This document shows positions 22,717-31,257 of a stretch of DNA of 39,041 bases, in pieces. Position numbers and translations under genes: made by a program. Origin of the DNA: Nonomuraea maritima (GTDB taxonomy: Bacteria > Actinomycetota > Actinomycetes > Streptosporangiales > Streptosporangiaceae); contig NZ_FNFB01000042.1 of the NCBI RefSeq assembly GCF_900100395.1, positions 1-39,041 on the forward strand. The letters run 5' to 3'. The notes under the pieces were generated by a model. It was not told the DNA's origin and did no database searches. It was given only the letters and a program-made list of their open reading frames with translations. Position 1 is the first letter of the stretch. Each line of letters opens with the position of its first letter.

Positions 22717-22749
22717 TAGGATGCGTCGGGTTAGGTTAGCCTTACCTGA
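22717..22749 (+). promoter_or_regulatory. Iron box (DtxR/IdeR operator) of the siderophore operon
   Basis: TTAGGTTAGCCTTACCTGA (22731-22749) matches the 19-bp DtxR/IdeR/DmdR operator consensus TTAGGTTAGGCTAACCTAA at 16 of 19 positions and is an imperfect palindrome. A good -10 hexamer TAGGAT (22717-22722) lies just upstream, so the box would cover the transcription start; I see no strong -35. It sits 20 bp before the first siderophore gene. Iron-loaded repressor would silence the operon. Confidence 0.9.
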
Positions 22750-22768
22750 GCCTGGGGGTGCATGGCGG

Positions 22769-23905
22769 TTGCGGCTCTACCTGACCGCGCTCAAGCCGAC
22801 GGACGCGGTGACGGACGGTTTCCTGCCCGCGGCGCGGGCGCTCGGATGCGAGGTGACGATCCTCACCGACCGGCCGGAGCAGCACCCCGGCGCGGTGGCC
22901 TGCGACGTACGCGACCCGCGGGCGTTGATCGACGCGATCGAGCATCTCGGCAGGCCGGACGCGATCTTCTCCAACTCCGACCACCTGCAGGTGGAGACGG
23001 CGCTCGCGGCGGCGTACTTCGGGCTGCCCGGCAAGGACTGGCGGGCCTGCGCGGCCGCCAAGAACAAGTTCCTGATGCGCCGCCGGCTGCAGGAGGCGGG
23101 GGTGGAACAGGTGCTGTCCGTACGGCTCGGGCCCGGCGACCCGGTTCCGGAGCGGGTGCCGTACCCCGTGGTGGTCAAGCCGCGCGAAGGGGTGGCGAGC
23201 GAGGACGTCCTGTTCGTCGAACGTGATCTCGGCCGGGCGGTGGATCTGGTCAGGAAGCGGCGGCCGGGCGAGGCGCTGGTCGTGGAGGAGTACCTCGACG
23301 GGCCGCTGCGCACGCTGGAGACCCTCGGGGACGACGGCGGGCTGCGGGTGCTCGGCGGCTTCGCGACGACGCTCGGGCCGCTGCCGTACTTCGTGGAGGA
23401 GCGGCTCGACTGGGCGCCGGACGGGCCGCACGAGCACGTCCTCGGGGCGCTGCGGGCGCTCGGGGTCGGCCTCGGGGCCTGCCACACCGAGTACGTGGTC
23501 ACCGCCGGCGGTCCCCGGATCGTCGAGGTGAACTACCGGGTGATCGGCGACCACTGCGACTTCCTGCTCGCCGATCTGCTCGGGGTGCCGCTGTTCGAGT
23601 GGATCCTGCGGGCTCATCTCGGGGAACGGGTGCCCGACCCGCCCCCGGCGACCGCGTACGGCTGCGCCGTCAGCCTGGTCGCCGACCGTCCAGGCACGAT
23701 CAAGGAGGCTCCCGGGCACGAGTCGGTCGAGCGCGACGGCGTACGGCTGTGGCACCGGCCGCTGCGGGCGGTGGGCGACGTCGTCTCCCTGACGCACACC
23801 AACCGCGACTACCTGGCCGTGGTCCGCGCCACGGGTCCCGATCGGGCGCGCGTCGACGCGGCCGTCACCGCCTACCGCACCGCGCGGCCATGGGTGATCG
23901 AATGA
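22769..23905 (+). CDS. ATP-grasp ligase of the siderophore operon
   Basis: An ATP-grasp enzyme of about 378 aa, expected to join a carboxylate to an amine or other nucleophile through an acyl-phosphate. Visible ATP-grasp features: VVVKPREG (Lys137), VEEYLDG (172-178), and the metal-binding end IVEVNYRVIGDH (Glu253, Asn255). The N-terminal pre-ATP-grasp region is MRLYLTALKPTDAVTDGFLPA. The start is set at TTG 22769: upstream residues of the open frame would be encoded by the iron box itself. GGGGG lies about 10 nt before it. The stop overlaps the next gene's ATG (ATGA). A role in attaching an amino acid or hydroxy acid to the siderophore is inferred from the operon. Confidence 0.85.
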   Translation: MRLYLTALKPTDAVTDGFLPAARALGCEVTILTDRPEQHPGAVACDVRDPRALIDAIEHLGRPDAIFSNSDHLQVETALAAAYFGLPGKDWRACAAAKNKFLMRRRLQEAGVEQVLSVRLGPGDPVPERVPYPVVVKPREGVASEDVLFVERDLGRAVDLVRKRRPGEALVVEEYLDGPLRTLETLGDDGGLRVLGGFATTLGPLPYFVEERLDWAPDGPHEHVLGALRALGVGLGACHTEYVVTAGGPRIVEVNYRVIGDHCDFLLADLLGVPLFEWILRAHLGERVPDPPPATAYGCAVSLVADRPGTIKEAPGHESVERDGVRLWHRPLRAVGDVVSLTHTNRDYLAVVRATGPDRARVDAAVTAYRTARPWVIE

Positions 23906-25386
23906 GGGAGGCGTATCTCGCCGCCCGCGTCCTGGACGCGCTGCTGCGCGAGAACTACGGCGGGCTGGCCTCGCGGGTGGGGCGGACGCCGGACGGCGTC
24001 CGGCTGAACCTGCCCGGCGGCCGGCAGGTGCGGCTCGCGCCCGGCCCGCTGTTCCAGGACTTCGGGGTCGCGCCCGACGAGCGGCTGGAGCTGCGCGAGG
24101 TGCTGCGGGCGCTGGCCGAGGTCGCAGACCCCGCCGACGCACCGGGCGTGGCGGCGTTCACCGAGGAGTGCCAGGCGGCGCTGGCGGCGCTGGAGCTGCA
24201 CGACGCCCACGCCGACGGTGTACGCCGCTCGAAGCCGTCGTACGAGACGCTGGCGGCGTTCGCCGACCACCCGGTCTACCCGACGTCGCGGGCCCGCGTG
24301 GGGCTGTCGGAGGCGGACCTGCTCGCGTACGCGCCGGAGTTCGGGCCCTCGTTCGCGCTGCGGTGGGCGGCGGCCCCGCGCCACCTGCTCCTCCCCGGCT
24401 CCGCCACCGGCCTGCCCGCAGACCTCGCCCCCGAGGGGATGGCGGCCGGGCGTGGAGAGGTGCTCTTCCCCGTCCACCCGCTGACCGTGGACGAGGTGCG
24501 GCGGATCGACGGCGTACGGCTGCTGGACGGGCAGGCCGTCACCGTACGGCCCACACTGTCGATGCGCACGGTCGAGGTGGGCCCGCGCCTGCACCTGAAG
24601 CTCCCGCTCCCGATCAGCACGCTGGGCGCGCGGAACCGGCGCTCCGTCAAGCCAGGAACGCTCGCCGACGGGGCCCGCGCCGAGCTGCTGCTGCGCGAGC
24701 TGGCCGACCCCGACGTGGTCCTCACCGACGAGCAGACGTACGCGCACGGCGGCCACGAGTACCTGGCGTGGATGGTGAGGAGGCTGCCGGAGGGCACGAT
24801 CGTGCCCGTCGCCGCGCTCAACGTGCCGGGCGTGCTCCCCTGGCTCGACGAGATCCTGCCCGCCTACCTGCGGCTGCTGCTGCGCTGGAACGTCCGGCTG
24901 TTCGTCCGGTACGGCGTCGCCCTCGAGGCCCACCAGCAGAACCTCGCCCTGCTCTTCCAGGGCGACCGGCTGCGCCTGCTCGTCAAGGACAACGACGGCC
25001 TGCTCGCCTCGCCCGCCAGGCTGGCGGCCGCCGGGGTCGCGGTGCCGGAGTTCGCCGACGAGCGGATGCTGACCGACGACCCGCACGCGCTGGCCGACGT
25101 GTTCGTGACGATCACGCTGCACCTGGCGGCCGCCGCCGTGACGTTCGCGGCGCTGCCGCCAGGCCGGGCCGCCGCGCTGCTGCGCGAGACCCTGGCCGAG
25201 GCGCTCGACCCCTACGGCGACGAGCCCATGGCGCGGCTCCTGCGGGCCAGGACGCTCGACGCCGCCCGGCTCACCGGCAAGTCGATGATCACCGCGGGGA
25301 CGCTCGTGGCCAAGGAGCGGTCCGGCGCGCGTGACGTCAACAAGTTCTACGGCACCAGCGGGCCCAACTACCTGAGGAGAACGTGA
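23902..25386 (+). CDS. IucA/IucC-family (NIS) siderophore synthetase 1
   Basis: A 494-aa NRPS-independent siderophore synthetase, which adenylates a carboxylate such as citrate and condenses it with an amine or alcohol. Family motifs are visible but divergent: HPVYPTSRARVGLSEADLL (123-141; compare GHPxHPxxKxRxG) with YAPEF, TLSMRT (218-223), KLPLPISTLGARNR (233-246) and EAHQQNLAL (342-350). It is shorter than typical members (about 580 aa). The ATG overlaps the ATP-grasp stop by 4 bp, and the next synthetase starts directly after its stop, so translation is coupled. Which substrate it takes cannot be told from sequence. Confidence 0.9.
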   Translation: MREAYLAARVLDALLRENYGGLASRVGRTPDGVRLNLPGGRQVRLAPGPLFQDFGVAPDERLELREVLRALAEVADPADAPGVAAFTEECQAALAALELHDAHADGVRRSKPSYETLAAFADHPVYPTSRARVGLSEADLLAYAPEFGPSFALRWAAAPRHLLLPGSATGLPADLAPEGMAAGRGEVLFPVHPLTVDEVRRIDGVRLLDGQAVTVRPTLSMRTVEVGPRLHLKLPLPISTLGARNRRSVKPGTLADGARAELLLRELADPDVVLTDEQTYAHGGHEYLAWMVRRLPEGTIVPVAALNVPGVLPWLDEILPAYLRLLLRWNVRLFVRYGVALEAHQQNLALLFQGDRLRLLVKDNDGLLASPARLAAAGVAVPEFADERMLTDDPHALADVFVTITLHLAAAAVTFAALPPGRAAALLRETLAEALDPYGDEPMARLLRARTLDAARLTGKSMITAGTLVAKERSGARDVNKFYGTSGPNYLRRT

Positions 25387-26943
25387 ATGCACGGACTGAC
25401 CCTCGACGCGGCCTCCGGCCCCGACGCCCGGCAGGCCGACGGGTTGGCCGAGGAGGCGGCGCTGGCGGCCCTGCTGCGGTGCTGCGTGCGGGAGGTGGCC
25501 GGGCCGCGCGGCCTGGTGTGGCCTGCCCCGCCCCTCCTGCTGCTGCGGGTGGCGGGCACGCTGCTGCGGGTGCGTACGCACGGGGGCGCCGCGCTGCGGT
25601 TCGACGGGCCCGCCGAGCGCCTGGAGTCGGGTGGCTGGCAGCGGCTCACGACCGAGGAACTGGTCCGGCTGGTGCAGAAGGAACTGCGGGGGGACAACGC
25701 CGAGTTCGCCGGGCAGGTGGCCGCCAGCAAGGAGGCCGTCGGCGCGATCGTACGGGCCCGCGCCGCGACCGTGCCGCCCGCCGACCCGTGGCTGGCCTCG
25801 GAGCAGGCGCTGGTCGCCGGGCATCCGTTCCATCCGAGCCCGAAGGCGCGCGGCGGCGACGGCTGGCTGCGCTACGCGCCCGAGGCGCACGCGGAGTTCC
25901 CGCTCCGGCTGCTCGGCGTGCGGGAGGAGGTGCTGGCAGAAGGCGGCGACCCGGCCGCGCTCGACGCGCTCGGCCGCGCGCCGGACGGCTACCGGCTGCT
26001 GCCCGCGCACCCCTGGCAGCTCGACCTGCTGCGGCCGGCGCTCGGCGGCGACCTGGTCGACCTCGGTCCAGGCCCGCTGGTGTCGCCGACGTCGTCCGTA
26101 CGGACCGTCTACGCCCCGGACGCCGGCGTGTGCCTGAAGTTCTCGCTGGACGTGCGGATCACGAACTGCGTGCGCAAGAACGCCTGGTACGAGCTGGCCG
26201 GCGCGGTCGAGCTGACCGCGCGGCTGCGCCCGGTCTTCGCGGCGGTCGCCGCCCGGCACCCGGCCACCCGCTGGCTGGCCGAGCCCGGGTACCGGTCGGC
26301 TGCCCTCGGCACCCGGCTGCACGAGGGACTCGGGGTGATCGTCCGGCAGTCGCCGTGGGCGGTCTGCTCCCCCGGCGTGACGCCGGTGCTGGCCGCCGCC
26401 CTGGCCCTGCGTCCACCCGCCGGCGACCCGCGGGCGTGGTGGCGGGCGTACGTGAGCGTGGTGGCCTTGCCGGTGCTTGAGCTGTACTTCGCGCACGGCG
26501 TGGTGCTGGAACCCCATCTGCAGAACGTGCTCGTCGGCGTGGACGCCGCAGGCGTGCCCGTCGAGGCCGTCTTCCGCGACCTGGAGGGCGCCAAGCTGGT
26601 CGCCGGCCGCCACGACCTTTCGGGGCTCGACCCCCGGGTGGCCGACGCCCTCGCCTACGACGCCGAGCGCGGCTGGGCCCGCGTGGTCTACTGCCTGCTC
26701 GTCAACCACCTCACCGAGATCGCCGCCACGGTGGCGGGCCCCGATGACGGGCTGCTGCGCGAGCTGTGGCGGATCGCCCGCGACGTGCTCGCCGGGAAGG
26801 CCGCCGACCTCGGCCGGCCGCTGCCGCTGTCGGACCTGCTCGCGGGCGCTCCCCTGCCCGCCAAGGCGAACCTCGGCGTGCGCTGGGCCAGGGCCGCCGA
26901 CCGCGCCGCCGGGTACGTGCCGATCGCGAACCCGCTCGCATGA
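25387..26943 (+). CDS. IucA/IucC-family (NIS) siderophore synthetase 2
   Basis: A 518-aa NIS synthetase with the classic motif set: GHPFHPSPKARGG (145-157), HPWQ (208-211), TSSVRT (235-240), KFSLDVRITNCVRKNAWYEL (251-270), EPHLQN (375-380) and RDLEGAK. It is closer to the canonical family than synthetase 1; the two are not close duplicates, so they probably do successive condensations on different intermediates. ATG 25387 directly follows the stop of synthetase 1, with GGAGA upstream. The stop overlaps the next start (ATGA). Confidence 0.95.
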   Translation: MHGLTLDAASGPDARQADGLAEEAALAALLRCCVREVAGPRGLVWPAPPLLLLRVAGTLLRVRTHGGAALRFDGPAERLESGGWQRLTTEELVRLVQKELRGDNAEFAGQVAASKEAVGAIVRARAATVPPADPWLASEQALVAGHPFHPSPKARGGDGWLRYAPEAHAEFPLRLLGVREEVLAEGGDPAALDALGRAPDGYRLLPAHPWQLDLLRPALGGDLVDLGPGPLVSPTSSVRTVYAPDAGVCLKFSLDVRITNCVRKNAWYELAGAVELTARLRPVFAAVAARHPATRWLAEPGYRSAALGTRLHEGLGVIVRQSPWAVCSPGVTPVLAAALALRPPAGDPRAWWRAYVSVVALPVLELYFAHGVVLEPHLQNVLVGVDAAGVPVEAVFRDLEGAKLVAGRHDLSGLDPRVADALAYDAERGWARVVYCLLVNHLTEIAATVAGPDDGLLRELWRIARDVLAGKAADLGRPLPLSDLLAGAPLPAKANLGVRWARAADRAAGYVPIANPLA

Positions 26944-28010
26944 TCGGCCCGCGCGTCCTGGAGGCCGCCCTGCGCCTCGGCGAGGTGCCGGCCTACCTCT
27001 ACGACCTGCCGGCCCTCGACGAGCACGTGAAGTCGGTACGCGCCGCGCTGGGCGACGTCGAGCTGTACTACGCCGTCAAGGCCAACCCCGACCCCGAGCT
27101 GCTGCGCGTGCTGGCCGCGTACGTGGACGGGTTCGAGGTGTCGTCGGCGGGTGAGCACGCGCACGTCACCGCGCTGTTCCAGGACCTGCCGGTGGCGCTC
27201 GGCGGGCCAGGGAAGACCGACGCCGAGCTGCGCCTGCCGCACCACCGCCTGCACGTCGAGTCGCCCAACGAGCTGCGCCGCCTGCTCGCCACCGGGCTGG
27301 AGGCCGACGTGCTGCTCCGGCTCAACCCCGGCCTGCCGGTGGAGGGCGCGGCGCTGACGATGAGCGGGCCGTTCGGCATGGACGAGGACGGGATCGCCGA
27401 GTGCCTGCCGATGTTCGGCGACCGGGTGCGGCTGCGCGGCCTGCACGCCCACCTGGCCAGCGGGCTGGAGGCGCCCCAGCTGCTGGAGCTGGCGCGGGCG
27501 CTGCTGGCGCACCCGTACGAGGAGGTGAACCTGGGCGGCGGGATGGCGGTGTCGTACGTGACGCCGCACACGCGGTTCGACTGGGCGGCCTACGGTGCGG
27601 GCCTCGCGGAACACGCCCGCGGCAGACGGCTGCGGATCGAGCCCGGCCGCGCGCTGACGGTCTACTGCGGCCACTACGTGACCAGGGTCGTGGACGTCAA
27701 GCGGGTGCGCGGCGAGGCGTACGCGGTCGTGCTCGGCGGCACCCACCACCTGCGCACCCCGGCGACCAAGGGGCACGACCAGCCGTTCACGATCGTGCCG
27801 ACCGGCGGCGGCCCCGGCGTCGCGGACGAGCCGGTGACGTTCGTCGGCCAGCTGTGCACGCCCAAGGACGTGCTGGCCAGGAAGGTCGTGACCACGGTGC
27901 GGGTCGGGGACACCGTGGTGTTCGGGATGGCCGGGGCCTACGCCTGGAACATCTCGCACCACGACTTCCTCATGCACCCGAAGCCGGCGTTCCACCATCT
28001 GCGCGCCTGA
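26940..28010 (+). CDS. PLP-dependent decarboxylase (SbnH/FslC-like, fold type III)
   Basis: A 356-aa fold-type III PLP enzyme of the ornithine/diaminopimelate decarboxylase group. PLP Lys47 lies in YYAVKANP, the glycine loop is NLGGGMAVS (197-205), the phosphate-binding motif is EPGR (234-237), and the catalytic Cys306 is in GQLCTPKDVLA. That last motif is like SbnH, which decarboxylates citryl-diaminopropionate in staphyloferrin B synthesis, and FslC-type enzymes of rhizoferrin loci. So it decarboxylates either a free amino acid or a condensed intermediate. It overlaps the previous stop by 4 bp and ends the operon. Its last 41 bp overlap the convergent adnB gene. Confidence 0.92.
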   Translation: MIGPRVLEAALRLGEVPAYLYDLPALDEHVKSVRAALGDVELYYAVKANPDPELLRVLAAYVDGFEVSSAGEHAHVTALFQDLPVALGGPGKTDAELRLPHHRLHVESPNELRRLLATGLEADVLLRLNPGLPVEGAALTMSGPFGMDEDGIAECLPMFGDRVRLRGLHAHLASGLEAPQLLELARALLAHPYEEVNLGGGMAVSYVTPHTRFDWAAYGAGLAEHARGRRLRIEPGRALTVYCGHYVTRVVDVKRVRGEAYAVVLGGTHHLRTPATKGHDQPFTIVPTGGGPGVADEPVTFVGQLCTPKDVLARKVVTTVRVGDTVVFGMAGAYAWNISHHDFLMHPKPAFHHLRA

Positions 28011-31000
28011 CCCGCTCGATCAGCGCGACCAGGCCGTCGCCGTCGAGCAGGTCGACCGGGCGGACGGTGCGGTTGGCGCGGACGTAGTGGAACGCCGCGC
28101 CGACCTCTTCCAGCGCCACCCCAGCGAGGTGCGACCAGGCCAGCCGGTACGCCGCCAGCTGCACCGACGCCACCCGCGCCGCCTTGCCCTTGGGCGGCTC
28201 GCCGGTCTTCCAGTCGACCACCTCGTAGCCGCCGCCCGGCCGCTCGAAGACGGCGTCCATGCGCCCGCGCACCAGCCGGTCGGCGATCATGGTCTCGAAC
28301 GGCACCTCGAGGTCGAGCGGCCGCCGATCGGCCCACTCGCTCTGCTCGAACCGCTCCTGCAGCTCAGCCAGCCGCACGTCGGTCTCCTCCAGCTCCTCGT
28401 CGTAGAGCTCGAGGTCGTCGATGAGCCGCTGCTGGTCCCAGCGGGACTCCAGCCATTTGTGGAACGACGTGCCGCGGCGGGCCAGCGGCGCGGGCCTGAC
28501 CGGGACAGGACGGCGGATGCGGCGGGCCAGCTCGCCCGGGTCCTGCGCGAGGGTGACCAGTGACGAGACGGTCAGCTTGGCGGGCAGCTCGACGACGGTG
28601 GCGGGACGGCGGCGGTGCAGCTCGCGTTCGCGCAGCAGCAGGTCGGTGTCGCGCTCCCAGGCCCGCAGCCGCTCCTCCTCGTACGCCCGCAACGGCTCAT
28701 CGTCGTCGTCGGCGTCGTCGTCGAGGACGCCGGCCAGGGCGGCCTCGACCAGGTGGGCGCCGTCGAGCACGGACTCGTAGCGCAGCCCCTCCGGCGTGAC
28801 CGGCCAGACGGCCTCGGCGGGCTCGGCCAGCAGCGGGTTGGTGGCGCCCGGGGCCAGGTCGCCGGCCCAGAACGAGACCCGGTCGGCGGTGTCGCGGATC
28901 TCCAGCAGGAACTCGGACGGCTCCAGCGGCTTGGTGGCGCTGCCCCAGCGGTAGCCGGAGGCGATCAGGTGGTAGTGGGCCCGGGTGACGGCGACGTAGG
29001 CGAGCCTGCGCTCCTCCATCAGGTCGCGCTCGCGGCACTGCTCGGCGAACGCGGTCAGGTCGTCCTTGCCCAGCCCGTCGAGCCGCGGCAGGTCGGCGGC
29101 GTCGCCGCGCAGCGGGAACGGCAGCTTGCGCGGGTTCTCCGTCCAGCGGCCGTTGACCACCGGGGTGGCGGGGAAGATGCTGCCGGTCGCGAGCGTGCCC
29201 TTGGAGCTGAGCAGCTGCGACAGGCCCGGCACCACCACGACCGGCCACTCGAGGCCCTTGGAGGCGTGGACGGTCATGAGCTTGACGCTGTTGCTCTCGC
29301 CGACCCGGCCGCTCTCCAGCCCGAACTCCTCGCTCTCCGCCGCCTGCAGGTAGGCGAGGAACGCGCCCAGCGTCGGGTCTTCCGCGTCGCCCGCGAACCT
29401 CGCCGCCGCGTCGAGGAAGGCGTCGAGGTCGGCCCGCGCCGCGAACGCCCCCGCCACACCGGCCCGCGCCGCCACCTCGATGTCGAGGCCGAGCCGGCGC
29501 TCCACCTCGCTGATCAGATCGGGCAGCGGCTGGGCGGTGTGCGCCCGCAGGTGGCGCAGCTCGTGGGCGAGCGCGACCAGCCGGGTGCGAGCCAGCGGGG
29601 AGTACGCCTCCAGCCACTCGGGCCGGTCGGGCAGCTCGTCGAGCGCGTCGACCAGGCTGCCGCGCTCTTCGGCCATGTCGGCCACCACCTGGTCGAGCGG
29701 GTCGTCCTCGCGGTGGCTGTCGCTCAGCTCGCGGGCCAGCTGCCTGGCGTGCTCGCCGAGCGCCCGCAGGTCGGCGGGGCCGATCCGCCAGCGCGGCCCG
29801 GCCGCCAGCCGGGCGAGGGCGTCTCCGGCCGTCGCGTCGTAGAGCACCCGCAGGGTGGCGACGATGTCGCTCACCTCGGGCACGGTGAGCAGGCCGCCGA
29901 GGCCGACGACCTCGACCGGGATGTCGCGGTCTTCGAGGGCCCGGCGCAGCGCGGGGAACTGCGAGCGCCTGCGGGCCAGGATGGCGACGTCCTGCGGCTG
30001 GATGGCGGGGGTCTTCTTGCGCTCGCCGTCGCCCCAGGGCAGCCCGTCGGGCGCGGTCTCGGCGCCCAGGATCCTGGCGATGCCCTCGGCGATCCAGCGC
30101 GCTTCGTCCTCGGCGGTCTCGTGGAAGGCGCACGTGACCCGGCCCCGGTCGATCCTGTTGGGGCCGGGCACCAGGACGGGCACCTCGCGGGCCTCCATGC
30201 GCAGCGGGAGCTGCACCCGGGCGGCGACGTCGAGGACGCGGTCGCCGTTGCGGAAGCTGACACTGAGCTGGCGGACCTGCGCCGGCTCGCCGGTGCGGGC
30301 CGGGAAGTCGCGCGGGAAGCGGCGCAGGTTGCCGGCCGAGGCACCGCGCCAGCCGTAGATCGACTGGCAGGGGTCGCCGACGGCGGTGACCGGATGGCCG
30401 CCGCCGAACAGCGAGCGGAGCAGGACGAGCTGGGCATGGCTCGTGTCCTGGTATTCGTCGAGCAGCACCACGGCGTAGCGGGAGCGCTCGATCTCGCCCA
30501 CTTCCTTGTGGTTGGCGGCGATCCTGGCCGCCAGCGCCATCTGGTCGCCGTAGTCGATGACCTCGCGCGACCGCTTGAGCCGCTCGTACGCCTCCACCAG
30601 CGGCAGCAGCTGCTCTCTGGCCTCGTGGACGGTGACCGGCCGGCGCTGCGCGACCGTGGGCCGGCCCGGCAGCGTGTCGCGGCGGCCGCGCAGCCACTCG
30701 CCCACCCGCCGCACGTCGGCCGGCGTGCGCAGGTGTTCGGACAGCTCGCCGGCGAGCTCCAGCACGGCGGCCGTGACCGAGGGCGGGCTCAGCTCGATGC
30801 GGTCCATCGGGCCGTCGTACATCGCCACCACCCGCGACGCGAGCTGCCACGACACGGCCGGCGTGACCAGCCGCATCGTCGGCTCCAGGCCCTCGCGCAG
30901 CGCGTGGTCGGTCACCAGGCGGGCCGCGTAGGAGTGGTAGGTGGAGACGGTCGGCTCCTCGTCGAGCGCGTCCGGCGCGATCAGGCCGGCCTCGACCAGG

Positions 31001-31257
31001 CCGCTCAGACGCTCTCTGACCCGGGTGGCCAGCTCGGCGGCGGCCTTGCGGGTGAACGTCAGGCCCAGCACGTTGGACGGGCTCACCAGGCCGTTGGCGA
31101 CCAGCCAGACCACGCGCCCGGCCATGGTCTCGCTCTTGCCTGAGCCCGCGCCCGCCATGACGACCATGGGCTCGAGCGGGGCCTCGATGACCTCGGCCTG
31201 TTCGCGGGTGGGGGGCAGGATGCCGAGTTTCCCGGCGAGTTCTTGAGGGTTCAGCAC
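27970..31257 (-). CDS. adnB: AdnB-like helicase-nuclease subunit
   Basis: A 1095-aa fused UvrD-type helicase and RecB-type nuclease, the partner of AdnA in the actinobacterial AdnAB motor that resects double-strand breaks. Walker A is AGAGSGKS (35-42), motif II is DEYQDT, and the superfamily 1 motifs VGDPCQSIYGWRGA, TVHASKGLEWPVVVVPG and YVAVTRA follow. The C-terminal nuclease motif is GRMDAVF...VVDWKTG (Asp1015, Lys1017) with QLAAYR. An acidic stretch (LDDDADDDDE) precedes the nuclease half. GTG 31257 overlaps the adnA stop by 7 bp, so translation is coupled. Its 3' end overlaps the decarboxylase gene by 41 bp. Length agrees with what I recall for Rv3201c (about 1100 aa). Confidence 0.93.
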   Translation of the reverse strand: MLNPQELAGKLGILPPTREQAEVIEAPLEPMVVMAGAGSGKSETMAGRVVWLVANGLVSPSNVLGLTFTRKAAAELATRVRERLSGLVEAGLIAPDALDEEPTVSTYHSYAARLVTDHALREGLEPTMRLVTPAVSWQLASRVVAMYDGPMDRIELSPPSVTAAVLELAGELSEHLRTPADVRRVGEWLRGRRDTLPGRPTVAQRRPVTVHEAREQLLPLVEAYERLKRSREVIDYGDQMALAARIAANHKEVGEIERSRYAVVLLDEYQDTSHAQLVLLRSLFGGGHPVTAVGDPCQSIYGWRGASAGNLRRFPRDFPARTGEPAQVRQLSVSFRNGDRVLDVAARVQLPLRMEAREVPVLVPGPNRIDRGRVTCAFHETAEDEARWIAEGIARILGAETAPDGLPWGDGERKKTPAIQPQDVAILARRRSQFPALRRALEDRDIPVEVVGLGGLLTVPEVSDIVATLRVLYDATAGDALARLAAGPRWRIGPADLRALGEHARQLARELSDSHREDDPLDQVVADMAEERGSLVDALDELPDRPEWLEAYSPLARTRLVALAHELRHLRAHTAQPLPDLISEVERRLGLDIEVAARAGVAGAFAARADLDAFLDAAARFAGDAEDPTLGAFLAYLQAAESEEFGLESGRVGESNSVKLMTVHASKGLEWPVVVVPGLSQLLSSKGTLATGSIFPATPVVNGRWTENPRKLPFPLRGDAADLPRLDGLGKDDLTAFAEQCRERDLMEERRLAYVAVTRAHYHLIASGYRWGSATKPLEPSEFLLEIRDTADRVSFWAGDLAPGATNPLLAEPAEAVWPVTPEGLRYESVLDGAHLVEAALAGVLDDDADDDDEPLRAYEEERLRAWERDTDLLLRERELHRRRPATVVELPAKLTVSSLVTLAQDPGELARRIRRPVPVRPAPLARRGTSFHKWLESRWDQQRLIDDLELYDEELEETDVRLAELQERFEQSEWADRRPLDLEVPFETMIADRLVRGRMDAVFERPGGGYEVVDWKTGEPPKGKAARVASVQLAAYRLAWSHLAGVALEEVGAAFHYVRANRTVRPVDLLDGDGLVALIERVRRADGGTPASGA

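Noticed and set aside
22658..22768. N-terminal extension of the ATP-grasp reading frame
   Set aside because: It would translate the promoter and iron box and has no counterpart in ATP-grasp proteins; the start at 22769 fits better.
23872..26709. A long minus-strand frame opposite the siderophore synthetases
   Set aside because: Antisense shadow in GC-rich DNA; the product is Gln/Arg/Gly-rich with no domain, and the plus strand has coupled genes of known families.
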